From: Alnus glutinosa | Lineage: Eukaryota > Streptophyta > Magnoliopsida > Fagales > Betulaceae | Assembly: GCF_958979055.1 (NCBI RefSeq) | Contig: NC_084898.1 | Location: 2,676,001 to 2,740,000 of the forward strand | DNA: 64,000 nucleotides | Direction: 5' to 3' | Shown: in pieces, positions 47,540 through 60,088 of the stretch | How positions within the stretch are numbered: the stretch's first letter is position 1 | Layout: each line of letters starts with the position of its first letter | The notes under the pieces: model-generated | What the model was told of the DNA's origin: nothing | What the model saw: only the letters and a program-made list of their open reading frames with translations | Database searches by the model: none | Position numbers and translations under genes: made by a program

Positions 47540-48098
47540 AGCTTGGCAGGCACAAGCCCGTGGAATAGTCAAAGTAAACTGTACGAGATTGTGAGAGTTT
47601 CACAAAGAAATGATAAAATTACAAATTTGCACTACTATCTCACAATCTTAAGATATATCAGGTGGGACTCACATGTAATTGGGTTTCATTCCATATGTTT
47701 TGGTTGAGAGGTAGTTGTGCAATATTGGTTGTACATAAATATTGACTGCTCACAGTATCACACATCATCTCGCAGCTAACCCTACAACGACTTAAGCATG
47801 AACAACATTTCAAGCAGTGATTTTTAGTGAAGAGATGAATTTTTTTGACATCTATCTTGAAGGAGATCGATGCTCTACAAATTGTTAGAGACTGTGCGAC
47901 AAAATTGCTCAATACGAGCAAATACAGACATTTATTGGAGAGTATAAAATTTGGCATGCAATTTTTTAGGATAGCAAACTTAGTCCACGTTAAACGAGAA
48001 GCCAATTCGGCAGCTCATGGCTTAGCACTAGAGGTTGTCACTCATATTATAGACACAATCTGGATGGAAGAAATTTTCTCTGAACCTATGATATTGTA
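47540..48098 (+). pseudogene. RNase H-like retroelement fragment, third copy
   Basis: Matches the fragment at 17297-19016: GIVKVN, then an unrelated or rearranged stretch (47600-47740), then ALQIVRDCATKLLNTSKYRH and EANSAAHGLALEVVTHIIDT, ending at 48098. No catalytic N-terminal half. Confidence 0.7.
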
Positions 48099-51000
48099 AA
48101 TAGGAAACTTGTTATCCCTATATTTTGATCCTAGCTTTTGCTGTGGCTTTTTTAATAATAATGGAATTTGTTAGAGAGAGAGATTCATATTCTTAATTTT
48201 ATTAATATACCGTATTAAGATTTTAACTAGGAATGGTAAATTTTGATACAACTTTCAAATCTGATACTAATTCAACACACGACATTAATTAAGATTCGAC
48301 TAGATAAAATTGGAAGGCAAAATGATAAAATTCAGAACATCATTAAAGTATAGACATTAGAGGAGATTTATTGATACAGTTATTGAGTGAGAGAGTTGAC
48401 TTGCTAGGAATTTCGTATACGTACTTCTAATAACATTATTACTAACAATATAATATCTTATTTTTTAATTAGATTTAGATCTTGATTCGGTAGATTCAAC
48501 ATGTATGAATGTTAAGGACATGTTTAGTAAATTAAAGGTTTTTTTTTTTAAGTGAATTTTGTTTTTTAATAGTACTAAAAATAAGAAGCGGTTGATATGA
48601 TATAAAGTAAAAAAATAAAAATAAAAATATTAAAAAAAATTAAAATATTATAGATATGATATAAAAAAATAAAATGTTTTAAAGTTGATTTTTTTTTTAA
48701 GGAAAAAAAAATGAACATAGTTACCAAACAAGGCCTTAAGAATTAGTCATTTAAATTAATACGTGCTCAAACCAAAAAAAAAAAAAAAAAAAAGATAAAA
48801 GATAAAAATAGGTCATTCAAACCTTGTGTAGTTGGGTGAGGCCATTGGGTCTCCTGGGATTGTTTGACCAACTTTTTATTTTTATTTTTATTTTTTATTT
48901 TGTGTATATCATTTTTGTAGTACATACACATTTATAATGTATTTTTTGGATTATGTTGCACGTGGCATTTGTGTTTAAATTATTTTATTTTGTAATGATA
49001 CAATGTAATCCTTTAATAAGATAGAAGTCTTTTGTTGGCTATAATTGTGTTATATATATATTGAGATGTTATTAGAAAAAAAATAAGTATTATGCTGCAA
49101 AACTATTGTCTCTTATGTGATGTTGAGATAATATATTTACATTACAGGTTTAGTCAAATTGACTTGGTTATGATTGCGTAAAGTTTTACAATTTGAGTGT
49201 AAGGTGCGCGAACTCACCATTATATTATATTGGATTAGTGCGGCATGGTGGGTCGTTACATATTCTACATTAATTTATGAGAATTCCATTCGAACGAGAC
49301 TTTAGGACTAATTCAAAAATACACTCATGAGTTGTCCTCCAACACTCCTTTGTCGGATGTGCAAAACTCTTAGAAAATAATATATACCAATCATATTTGA
49401 TCGGCTCGTCAATTTGTTTTCTATTTTAGCTAAAAATCTTTTCTTTTTCTTTTTTTTTTTTATTCTAACTAGTAGTTACTCATTTTACCACATCCAAGCT
49501 CTCTCTTCAAAGAATGTGTTTCTTTCACTTTTGCTGTTTTATTTAAATATTATTTTTCACAATAATTTTTTTTTTTTTATTCTCTATTGGAAAGAGAGAA
49601 TATTAGAGATTAGAAAATGCAGTGTTTTTAACATTTGATAAATCAACAATACACAAAATATTTCTCTAAATTGCTAAGCTCATCCAACATTATTTGCTTT
49701 CATTTTAACGTTTAGACGGTCAAAATAACATTTGACTAACTGCTGTAATAATTTATGTCATTCTCCACGTGAGATTTGTCTGACTCTATGGGCAGACAAA
49801 ACAGTCTCACTCTCTAACATTAACGTGTCTCTCGTCGCCGTGCCAGCCCGTGCACAACTCCACAAGCTCTTGTTTCTTGTGACATGTGGGGCCACTTTGT
49901 TAGTCAAAAGATCCTTATATATCTATCTTCTTGTTTTTTTTTTTTCTTTCTTTTAGCAAACAAAACAACCTTTGAAATTCTAAAATTGGTACTTAAAAAA
50001 AAAAAAAAAAAAAATCTTAAATTGGCTTCTCTCAGGATTGAGATCGGACAACAATTTTGACCCACAAGCTAAGAACATGCCACGTAAATTTCTTATTAAA
50101 TTTTGATTTTTAAACCAAAATTTAATCACTTTTTTTCTTTTTATTCTCCTTAGCCTGTTTCATCGAAACATTGAAAAAAATACCACACATTAAAAATGTG
50201 ACATATTATCAAGATAAAAAAATACCACACATTAAAAATGTGACATATTATCAAGATAATCAGAAAGAATTTTCCTCTTAAAACACTTTTTTTTTTTTTT
50301 TTAAGAAGACATTTCTTCTTTATAAAACTAAAATACAGTTTTTAACTTGATAAATTTTTTTTTCCTCTGAAGCCCTTTTTTTATTTTTTGGTGGCGGGTA
50401 GAAAAGACCCTAAATAAAAGAGTGCTTTACCTTCCCTAAGTAATGCTTAAAAGAAACATCCATTTCAACACTTTCTTATTACGTTAATATAGGAAATATA
50501 TCATACGTACTAGAAAACTTATATCTATAATACAAATAATACAGTGAATGATAATTTTTTATGCGATCTACAAATCTGATATAAATCAAACACAAAATTA
50601 ATGAGTTATGATTAAGAGGTAAATCTAATCGATTTTAATTAAATATGTTGAGTTAGTGGTAATCTATATAATTTTATATATATGCCTCATCGACATGACC
50701 TGAACTTCATACGCGATATTTAAGACTAACAATTTTTCACATGAACCACAAATCTAACACAAAAAAGTTAGTAGATTATAGTTTAGAGGTCTTGTTAGAA
50801 TATTTTCAACATTATGATTTAATTAGTTTCCTTGTAAGTTTATTCACTTCCTTATTTAATCTAGGATTTTTTGTTCACCTTCCATAATCGCCTTATAAAT
50901 GTCGTCTATTGTAATCCACTTTATCACAACTTTAATACAAGTCTACTGTGGATCCGGCTTCCATGCGGTAGTCTAAACTACCGCATGGATGCTGTAGTTT

Positions 51001-51610
51001 AATACTACGTCGTTTCTGTTTAATTTTTGACTTCCCAATAATATTTGCTCTGTCCGAAGAGAAAAAAGAAAAAGAAAGTTAAAGAGAACACTTTAATTTC
51101 TCTCGTCTTCCTTCTTTGTCTCTGCAACTACAAATTCTGCAAAAGCCTTCGCAAACCGTGGCCTGAAGGTCACCCTCATCTCCACCCAGTCAAATGCTTC
51201 ATTTATCTTTTCGAAAACTCTAACTCTAAGCAACCAAATATCTCTTTGTCAATAATCCCTTTTCTGAGAGTTCAAGAGTTGCCCCAAGGATGCGAGAACA
51301 GTGCTGACCTTCCTTCAATGGCTCTACTGGCTACTTTCATCAAAGCCACCAAAAAAAATGAAACAACCTTTCGTGGGAGTCCTCCAAGACATGATTGATG
51401 ATGGGCGTTGGCATGTCGCCCCATTTGCGTAATCTGTGACTTCTTCCTAGGCTTTCCGGGGCAGTCAATTCTGCTACCCCAGTACAAGTACTTCTCGTGG
51501 CCCGTGTGGGTTCTCTCACGGGGTTCCGACTGCTGGAGTTGAAGACGATTTCTAAGGTTCTTAAGGGAGACGGTAAGAGTTGAGAACCCATTTGTGGAAA
51601 TGAGGAAAGA
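48099..51610. other. AT-rich intergenic sequence, no confident gene
   Basis: 48100-49930 matches 19017-21470. A 43-bp direct repeat (ACCACACATTAAAAATGTGA) occurs twice at about 50175-50260. A short perfect hairpin, ATGCGGTAGT/ACTACCGCAT, lies near 50963-50986. Frames around 51045-51628 look like an exon or UTR piece on one strand or the other, but I recognise no protein. Confidence 0.45.
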
Positions 51611-51615
51611 GAAGT

Positions 51616-53040
51616 TGATGAGTACCAAATATTGTGTATTTGGACCCCTTAATTTACATTAGTTAAACCTTTAGCTTTGTTATTTTCTAATGCTTTGGTT
51701 AGTTTTAGTGTTTTTATATTTTGTAGGACAATAAGAGAGAAATGATACAATTCAAGCAAAATACAAGGAAATTCGGATGCAGCAGACTACTACATTTAGA
51801 CTGATCATAATAGGACCAAAATATATCCGTTTTGGGATTTTCTTAGGTCTAAATTGAAGTTAAAGATGTCAGCTTTCCAACGCAACAAGTTTCAGGCAAT
51901 TTGGAGATGCGTGGAAAAAGATATGGCTGTTTGAATTTCAGTCATCGGATCATCCCGAAAATCCGGAACCATCTCTCTTATTATTTTTTCTTTTGCTTCA
52001 TCCCTTGTCTCCCCAAAGCTAGAGCCAATACACGTTTTTCTTCACATTCTCAGCCACTTAATCACCTTTTTTTCCACTCAACATCATTCCATAAAACACT
52101 CACCACTCATTCCATAAAACACTCATCACTCATCTCTCCACTCATACACCCACTCACCCATTCCACACAAACCACTTGGCTATAAAAGGAGACCAAGGCT
52201 GAAAATCAGAGGGGAGAAGAGGCATGAGCCTCTTTGTACATAACTTCTTGCTTCTCTTCTTCTTGTAGCTTATTTCTTTCCTTTTGCAACTCTTTGATTT
52301 TTATGCTTTTAATTTGATGTTTTAAGTTGTAGTTATTTTATCATGTGTAGCTAATATTTTCGTTTGGGGTTGAGGATGAAGCCTCACCATTGAAGAGAAA
52401 CCGAGTTTCTTGCTTGTTCATGCTATTTGAGTTTATGGGTTTGATTTCTCATTGTTCTACTTCGATTTTCTTGAAATGATGTTTTGATATCTCTTGTGGT
52501 TTCCGGATACAAGTGATGATGTGAAATAAGTTTCATTAAAATTGGTTGCTTGGTTTTTCATCTATCAAAACATTGGACATTCATTGTGCGTCGTTCGACT
52601 AATACATTGTTTTATCGGTTCGAATGAAGATATCCATTGTGATTGAATGATACATTGGATGTTTGGATTTCAATTGGTACTCTTTGTGATTTGTGCTATG
52701 AACGAAATCATTGAATGATCTAAATGATTTTTGAAGCAATGTAGAGCATACCTAAGATTTATACGTGACAACCTCGAATAAGTGTGATGAGCATGAGATT
52801 AGGTTGATATGATTTGGTGAGTGTGGATTCCAAAACCCTAGACCCCTTTTATCTTTATTATTTTTGTTCATGTTTTCTTTTATCAAAAACCCCTAAATTT
52901 GGAACTAGGTTAAAATAGGATTAGTTTGAATAGAGATTAATTTTCGCAACACAATTCCCTGTGGGATCGACCTCGCACTTGCATAACACTATATTGCAAA
53001 ATGATTCGTGCACTTGCGAGTACTATTTTAAAACACATCA
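51616..53040 (+). mobile_element. Solo LTR with TSD GAAGT, inverted relative to its neighbour
   Basis: Starts TGATGAGTACCAAATATTG and ends TTTTAAAACACATCA, the reverse complement of the LTR family at 12326 and 54542. Flanked by GAAGT at 51611-51615 and 53041-53045. Contains a TATA box (GGCTATAAAAGGAG) near 52178. It interrupts the remains of another element. Confidence 0.85.
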
Positions 53041-53045
53041 GAAGT

Positions 53046-53487
53046 CGAGGAACAAGAGGGCCCTATCATGGAGTGAGAAAGGAAATAGCCTAAGATGCAC
53101 AGACTCTTCAGAAAATTTTTGAAATTTGAAGGTGGCACAGATGTCCTTGAATTTCTTCACATGGCTATAAGGATTTTCGAGGTCCAAGCCATGGAATGTG
53201 GATAGGAGTTGGATGACATGAGGCTTGAGGTCAAAATGAGTGGCATTGGTTGGGGGTAACACGATACATGAAGGAGAATTTGTTGCAACGGGTGCAAACA
53301 AATCCCTAAGTGTCCTAGTATGATCCACGTTTTCTCCCCGATTCCTCTCATTTTCATTTGCATGCATGTTATCTCCCATCTCAACAGAATTTCTAAGATT
53401 TCTCCTAAGAGTTTTTTCAATTTCGGGATCTAAAGATGTCAAGTCTAAGTTCAATGATCTTCTACCAAGCATACACCAAGCATACAC
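53046..53487 (-). pseudogene. Truncated retrotransposon gag
   Basis: N-terminal part of a gag protein starting MYAWCMLGRRSLNLDL and containing LRLFPFSLHDRA, the same block as LRMRLFPFSLKEKA in the left element. Homology stops after HDRA, close to the solo LTR, so most of gag and all of pol are missing. Confidence 0.75.
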
Positions 53488-54518
53488 AATTTTTTAACCA
53501 AAAGACAAATAAACAAAAATAAAGAAAACAATTTGCTAATAGGTAACAAAGTTCTCCAAAGTACAATCTAGGCTAATTCCCAGGTAGGTGAGGGGGGTCA
53601 CAACGGACACACTTAAATCCCATGACCAATCATTGCCAGAATTCACCTTGTCATTGCCCTTAGATAGCTAAGTAGACCCTTACTAGCAAAATATTCTCTT
53701 TTTTTTTTTTTTTTTTTTTTTGGTTTTAAAGAAAAATAACACAACGAAGATAAAATGTAAAAACTAACACAAATGCATAAAATTTACAAAGATAGCAGCA
53801 AAAATAAAAATAAGAATACTTACAAGTTAGGACCAAAAAGAATTTTTGGTAAAAATTTCTGCTACTGATCTTATCCAGGAGCTGCCTTCTGAGTTGAGGT
53901 TGATCGATCGAATGTAATGGTTGATCGATCGAACTTTTATTCGATCGATCGAATATTCGAAATTTGCAGAGCCAGGAACAGAAATAGAACAGAAAATCTC
54001 TTTTTTTTTTTTTTTTTGTTAGAACAAAATAAAGCAAATTGAGGATAACACAAACTAAACAGAATTTGAACTAAGTTATAATGAACTAAAAGGAAATTAA
54101 ACAAACAACAAAATATTATTAAACAGAAACAAATTATGATCAAAATGGACTAAAAGAAGTACTGGAACAGAGATACTCACCTAGTTCCGAGCTGCTGCTG
54201 TGCAGAAAGTTCGCTCGATCGAAGTATATTTCGATCGATCGAAAGTCGATCGATCGAATATATTGTCCATCGATCGTCTTTATATAGTGCAGATGCTAAT
54301 TCAACCGATCGAAAGTCGATCGATGGAATTTATTTTCGATCAATCGATTCTTCAAGGCACCCAGTAAGTTGCAGAAGCTGCAGAACAGATCCGGGAAAAA
54401 CAAAGAAATGACTTAGAATGCAGAACAGAAGCTAAACAACAGTAAAATGAAACAAAAATCTATCTAACTAGTAGAAAAACAAAATCAATCAAACAAAAAC
54501 CAATTTTTGAACCGATTT
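53488..54518 (-). other. Retrotransposon 5' leader with CGATCG clusters
   Basis: Untranslated leader between the primer site and gag. Palindromic TCGATCGATCGA-type motifs at about 53899-53953 and 54212-54346, as in the left element. Poly(T) tracts at about 53698-53720 and 54000-54017. Confidence 0.6.
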
Positions 54519-54535
54519 CCCTGGCAACGGCGCCA
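54519..54535 (-). promoter_or_regulatory. tRNA-Asp-type primer binding site
   Basis: On the minus strand TGGCGCCGTTGCCAGGG, one base different from the left element's site. Confidence 0.8.
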
Positions 54536-54541
54536 AAAACT

Positions 54542-55806
54542 TGATGTGTGTTTTAAATAGTACTCGCAAGCGCACGAATCGTTTGCAATATAGTGTGTGC
54601 AAGTGCGAGGTCGAATCCACAGGGAAATGGTCAAATATTGGTGTCTTGTTTAATCAACCTCATTTTAACCTAGTTCCAAAGGTTTGAGAATTGATTCAAG
54701 AACAAAAGACTAAATAAAATAGATGGAATGAAATATGCAAATTAAAAGGAACTAAGGCTAAGGAATCCACAAAACCAAATCCTACAACTCACACTCTTGG
54801 TTTCCACTTGAACACCCAAAGAACATTAAGCTTAGGGTGTCATTCAAGTTTCTTAACCATAAACCCGAGAACCATTAAATGAATCCAACACATAGACAAA
54901 TCACAAAGAGTACCAATTGAAATCAAAACATCCAATGTATCATTCAATCACAATGGATATCATCATTCAAACCGATAAAACAATGTATTCATCGGTTGAA
55001 ACACATAAAATGTCCTCTTTCCACCACTAACCACATTCATTGCAAAAGATAAAGCTTTAAATGAATGGAACTTGAACAACTAATATGATATATCATTAAA
55101 TGTGTAAGTGGTACAGCAAGATTGTGAGTGTCATCAATGGAAAGGTTTCATCCTCAACCCTAGTTGAGGTTACAAGCCTTCCATGACTAAGAACACCACA
55201 AGAAAATGATGAACAACCATAGAAATGAAAGAAAAGCTTTATAAAGAGAAAGTATCTGAAAATAAAACTACTGAAATACACTACAAGATGCACGAAATTA
55301 AACCTATCTACTGAATTTTCTGCTCTAACCTACTCTATTCTCCCCTCTTTTCTACTCTCTTCCAACAAGGAGGCATGGCTATGGCTTTTATAGAAGAAAG
55401 CTAGGGCTAGAAATGACTCCTCTACCCTCCTCTAGGGTTCCTCTGCTGCTAGAGACAACCAAAAACACGAAACCAGTGTGTTCTGCTACGAAAATCAGAG
55501 GGAGGACTGCTTTTTGGCTTCTGATTGGGCGTTCTGGCGCACTCTGCAAAAGCAGTTTCTGGGAAATTTCGATCGATCGATCGACTTCGGGCAAAGTTTC
55601 GATCGATCGAATTTTAAGTTCGATCGATCGACTTTTCAGGACCTCCGAATTTCCAGTCATTTTCTTATGAAATTTGCCATTCCTCTCTTATTGTCCTACA
55701 GAAACAGAAAACACAAAAACTAACCAAAACATTAGAAAATAACAAGGCTAAAGGTCTAACTAGTGCAAATCAAGGGGTCCAAATACACAATATTTGGCAC
55801 TCATCA
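54542..55806 (-). mobile_element. 5' LTR of the right retrotransposon
   Basis: TGATGTGTGTTTTAAATAG ... GGCACTCATCA beside the primer site. Minus-strand TATA box CTATAAAAGCC near 55385-55395. A CGATCGATCG cluster at 55568-55633 lies upstream of the TATA box on the transcribed strand. Confidence 0.85.
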
Positions 55807-56156
55807 CGCGCTTCAACGCGTGATATAGACTCCACGACCAAAAGGCTATCAAGCGTGACTACACGCGATACGAGAAGCTCGAATCAACCTAATAATGTTC
55901 GCACCCCTCGAGAATGCAGACCGACCTGACAATAAATTCCGAATCTCATCATGGCCAAAGTCATTATTTCGGGCGCTTCCGTTTCCAAGGGCGCTTAAAT
56001 TCAAACATTTTGAATTTCAAAAATTTTGTAATACAAGATTTCCCGGTTCTTTCCAGAAAAGCTAGCCAGTATAATTCTCATCCAAAGCTCGGCAGAACCG
56101 CGCAAGAAAATTCCTTCCACTAAAACTACTTCATGCAAAAGGAATTGGGGGGTAAC
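55807..56156 (+). other. 3' internal end of a Gypsy-type element
   Basis: Non-coding tail of a second LTR element, ending in the polypurine tract AAAAGGAATTGGGGGG just before its LTR. Truncated on the left by the LTR at 54542-55806. Confidence 0.6.
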
Positions 56157-56839
56157 TGTTAGGCAATAATCTCGATTCTGCCCGATGGGCCAGGATCGTG
56201 GCTCATTAAGACCAACGGCTAATTGTCAAGACGATTAGATCCAACAGACTCGGTAATTTGCCGAGTCTACATACAAATCAAGGACGGTAAAAAGCCGACC
56301 TTATGACAACCAGGAAGGTGCCCCCACGATCTAAAGCCGATTGAGGGCTGACTCCGCAATGATCGCGGAGTACAAACCACGACTCCACGATCTCAAGTCG
56401 GTTAAAGACCGACTTGGCAACAATCGTGAAGAGTATACCTCATTCCCACGTTCCGTATAATAGGAAGGTGCCCCCATGATCTAAAGCCGGTTGGGGGCTG
56501 ACTCCGCAATGATTGCGGAGTACGAACCACGACTCCACGATCGTGGAGAGTATTCCTCAATCCCACGATCCGAGTAGTCGACAAGCACTCCGGATCTAAC
56601 ACGTGGTCCAATGAAAAAGCCGGACCGCTCTCAACATACCATTTATAAATACCTCGCGACTAGACAGGTATGATTTAGATTGTTCACTGTGATTAAGAGT
56701 AATATACACTTAAGATAATACTGACAAAAGCATCGGAGTGGGATTGTCGAATTCCCCCCGACAAAGTTTTTCTCCTTTATAGGATATTGGAGGAAGCCTC
56801 TTTCGTTCATCAACTACCATACCAGAATCTGTTCTAACA
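56157..56839 (+). mobile_element. 3' LTR of a truncated Gypsy-type element
   Basis: TGTTAGGCAATAATC ... GTTCTAACA with matched ends TGTTAG/CTAACA, directly after a polypurine tract. A block with GGCTGACTCCGCAATGATCG recurs about 157 bases later (56310 and 56467). TATA-like TTTATAAATACC near 56641. Confidence 0.8.
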
Positions 56840-59534
56840 ATAATATTCATATTCATCTTCAAAGAAAAAATATATAGGAACTGATTTCTTGATTTGGGTT
56901 ATGACTTGCGTGGACTGGGTTGTGCTGGGTTCATGGCTGGGTTTATAAAGAAATAAAATGGACCACAAATGTTAGATATCAATTTTTGTCTAAATCTGGA
57001 ATAGTATTCTTTCAGGTGTTTTCGTGCTCTTGACGAAGTATAAAAATTATGAAATTTGGAGGGTAGTTAAAAGACTTCGAGAAGAACGTTCTGGCTTTTG
57101 AATCGACCAAAATAGAATTGGTTTTACCTTATTTTCGTTGTTCTAAAGTTTATAATTTGTTTGAACTTTTAATAAATTAAAACTATAAACACTTCTTAAA
57201 TGAATATTTATTTTCATATATATTTATATTTATTCTTTTACTTTATTATTTAGTTTTAAATTTTATTTTAAGATATTTTATTTAATATTTTAAAATAAGA
57301 AGAATTACATCTAACTATAAGCTGAAATGAGAGCCAATTATAAATTGAAATGGGCTTGAATTTTAAATAATACAAAAGTCTTGCCTGAGTTTTTAAACAA
57401 TGCCAAAAGGCCAAAAGATTTGGCCAAACTATGAGCCAAAATAATAGCAATTAAATGTGGCCCAAATGGGTAACTTGGCCTTTTTTTCTTTTTTTCTTTT
57501 TTTCTTTTTTTTTTAACAAAACAAAAACGAACTTCAACCTTGGTTTCTGAGCCATCACACCCATCACAAAGGACAACGAGTAATGATAGGCAGGGGCCAT
57601 CTTACCGGCCCCTGCCCGGTCCTTTCCTACGTGGAAAGGGCCATGCCAGTTTTATATTTTATTTTATTTTTTGATTTTTTATAAAAAATTAAAAATTAAA
57701 AATTTTCAAAATTTGAAAACAAAACCTGCAACAACACCTCGTCTTTCTCATTTTCGCACTTTTCTTCCCCGAGCTTCCCCCCAAATTTTCCCTCCCTCTC
57801 TCCATCTACCCAAAATCTTCCCACCGTCGACCACCGTTCGGAGCCCAGCACCGTCGTTCTGCCAGTTCCAGCGACCAGTTTCGCACGAGCCAGCCACCGT
57901 CATTCTTCCGGTTCCGACGAGGTCCCCCACCGTCATTCTTCCGGTTCCGATGAGGTCCCCCATTTTTTCCCTCCCTCTCTCCATCTGCCCATTTTCTTCA
58001 CACCGTCGACCACGAAGAACGACCCGCCGTCGCCGTTCTCCATGCACGACCCGCCACCGCACTACCCGCGACCATTCGTTCTCCATCGTCGTTCTCCACC
58101 TCCGGCCAAAACTTAGGGTTCCGGCGACCCATTTCCGGCTCTGGTACCGATCTCCCCCATTTTTGCGTTTTTTCAGTTGTTTTCAGAGTTGCTTTCTTTA
58201 GTTCCTTGCTGTGATTTGTGGTTTTTTGCTATTGGGTTTCCGGTTATAAAATGCCTTCTTACATGTTTGTGTTATGTGGATTGTGAAACATTGATTGTAA
58301 ACCGAAAAACCCCTATGGAACATGAAGCTTCAGAAGCCAATACCCAAAAGCTTGAGCTTCTAGATCCTTGAACCGGGGGAGCAGATTTTTGCGTTGATTG
58401 GGGATCTCATCGAGCTCGGTTCAGCTCATTTCCTTTACAGGTAATCTCCCACAGTGGTTTAGATTCTGGCGTTTAGCATTCTATTTCTTAAATTGATTAA
58501 TTCATATATTTGATTACAACGTTTTTTTGGAGATTTTTTTTTAACACTTTTGTGCAATCAACGAAAAATATTTTCCATGTCAAAGTCAAAAACTGGCTTA
58601 ACATTCACAAAGTGGGAAGTTGATCACCCTGTTTTTATCAATTGATGAATGTTTTATCTTGCTTTCTGAATGTCAAGGAGCTTTAGTTCTACAGTTTTTT
58701 TACCTGCATTTCTTACCCGTGTAAAGCTGAAGCCACCATCTGGCTCACTGAAGAAGTCCATCGCACCACCTCATCTCATCTTCATCTAGCCAAACTTTGG
58801 CTTTTTGACGCAATGCACCATTGTTTTGTCGACTCCATTTTTCCACAGTTATGAACCATAACTTGAAAGGCTTGGCCCTTCAGTTTTCACTGGCCTGGTG
58901 CTGATTGTGTATAAAATGCCAATGTAGTAGATTCCTTTGGTTTGTTTGGTCAAAGACTCAAGACCTGTATCTCATAAATTTGATATGAAAGAAAACTTAT
59001 TCTCCTGTAACAATTTCTGATGTTGCATCTATTTACAGTGTCCATTTTTTGAGCAAATAATTGGAATTAAAAATGAAATTTACAAATGAAAGTTTTTCCT
59101 TTTTTTCTTCTCTCTACCAATAATCACAACAAGAACAATACCCCTGCCGGAAAAAGTGGAACCTGTTATTATGTCGAACGACAATTTCCCTTTCATATAT
59201 TCTTGACACGAGTTTGGAAAATGAGTGGCAATCTTGACATGTCCAGCATTATGGAATGATCTTATCTTAATGAAAACAAAATGATTTTCATATGATCAGT
59301 TTTTGTGTGCTTGTGCTTCGTTATTTCTTTATTTTATTTTCTGATCCTCCTAGTTATTCGTTAATAACCGCATGCATAGAAGATTGGTAGAATTTGAGGA
59401 TTTTTTGTTTTTTATTATGTTAGATGGATTTTGGTGGAATCTGAACTTGTCACTTATCTAAAGGTTATGATTGTATATTTCTTGTTTGAGTAACATATAT
59501 TTAGCCCCCCACTTCTGAATTTAGGCACAAGTAA
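56840..59534. other. Upstream region of the GRF gene
   Basis: 57350-57570 repeats 44700-44935. At 57590-57650 GGCAGGGGCCATC/ACCGGCCCCTGCC forms an inverted repeat that could be a transposon end. 57700-58130 is pyrimidine- and GC-rich like a plant 5' UTR, followed by a possible short open frame (58315-58371, MEHEASEANTQKLELLDP). No other gene supported. Confidence 0.4.
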
Positions 59535-60088
59535 ATGTCTACAACAAGTGATTTGTCAAGCAGTCATCCGTTATGTAAGTGTGGAATTCCTGCACGTCTA
59601 AGGTACTCTTGGACCACATCCAATCCCGCTAAAAAGTGGTATGGATATAATAACTACAAGGTAATTTTTGTTATATTTTGAAATTAGCTTTGTGTTATAT
59701 TTCGTCGTTAGTAGTTCATGACATTTTTGTTGACCCTTGTTTTTTTATGCAGAAAGCTGGTGATTGTGATTTTTTTGAATGAGATAAGAAGATGTCTGCA
59801 TATGAGAAGGGATTAGCGCAATATTTGAAAGAGATGGAGGAGAGAAGACAGGCTGACAATGACAAAGTTGGGGAATTAATTGAAAAAAAATGCAAGGAAC
59901 AATTAGCGCAACATTTGAAAGAAATGGAGGAGAAAGTTGAGGAATTGATTGAAAAAAAATGTAAGGAACAATTAGCGCAACGTAACGAGAAGATGTTTCG
60001 TGTTTTGTTGTTAGTTGTCATTTTGCTGTTAGCCTTTTATTTTTGTAGTTATAGTGAACCTAGACATACTAACTTGATGTTAAAATGA
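59535..60088 (+). pseudogene. GRF zinc-finger/coiled-coil/membrane protein, one stop in the finger
   Basis: Exon 1 59535-59660 (MSTTSDLSSSHPLCKCGIPA ... YNNYK), intron GTAATT...TGCAG, exon 2 59753-60088. The first 52 codons form a GRF-type zinc finger of the kind found in the many plant At4g04775-like proteins. The conserved Trp of CDFFEW is TGA (codon 52), and the Cys expected in FYGC is Tyr38. The same frame continues through a coiled coil with a duplicated ELIEKKCKEQLAQ segment and ends in a membrane helix, FRVLLLVVILLLAFYF. These genes often travel with Mutator-like elements. It would be 153 residues if the stop were Trp. Either a recent pseudogene, or re-initiation at Met56. Confidence 0.75.

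Larger units (their letters stand above)
45424..49930. repeat. Older partial third copy of the CYP76 segment
   Basis: Homologous to 15165-21470 in the same orientation (CYP76, RNase H-like fragment, AT-rich tail), but more diverged and without the CACTA-like array or the exon-1 paralogue. Confidence 0.75.

Noticed and set aside
51045..51628. Possible gene on either strand near 51300
   Set aside because: Both strands are open for about 100 codons, no family is recognised, and no splice or UTR evidence decides between them.
55388..55723. Short frames with IDRS repeats near 55400-55720
   Set aside because: Inside an LTR and derived from the CGATCGATCG cluster.
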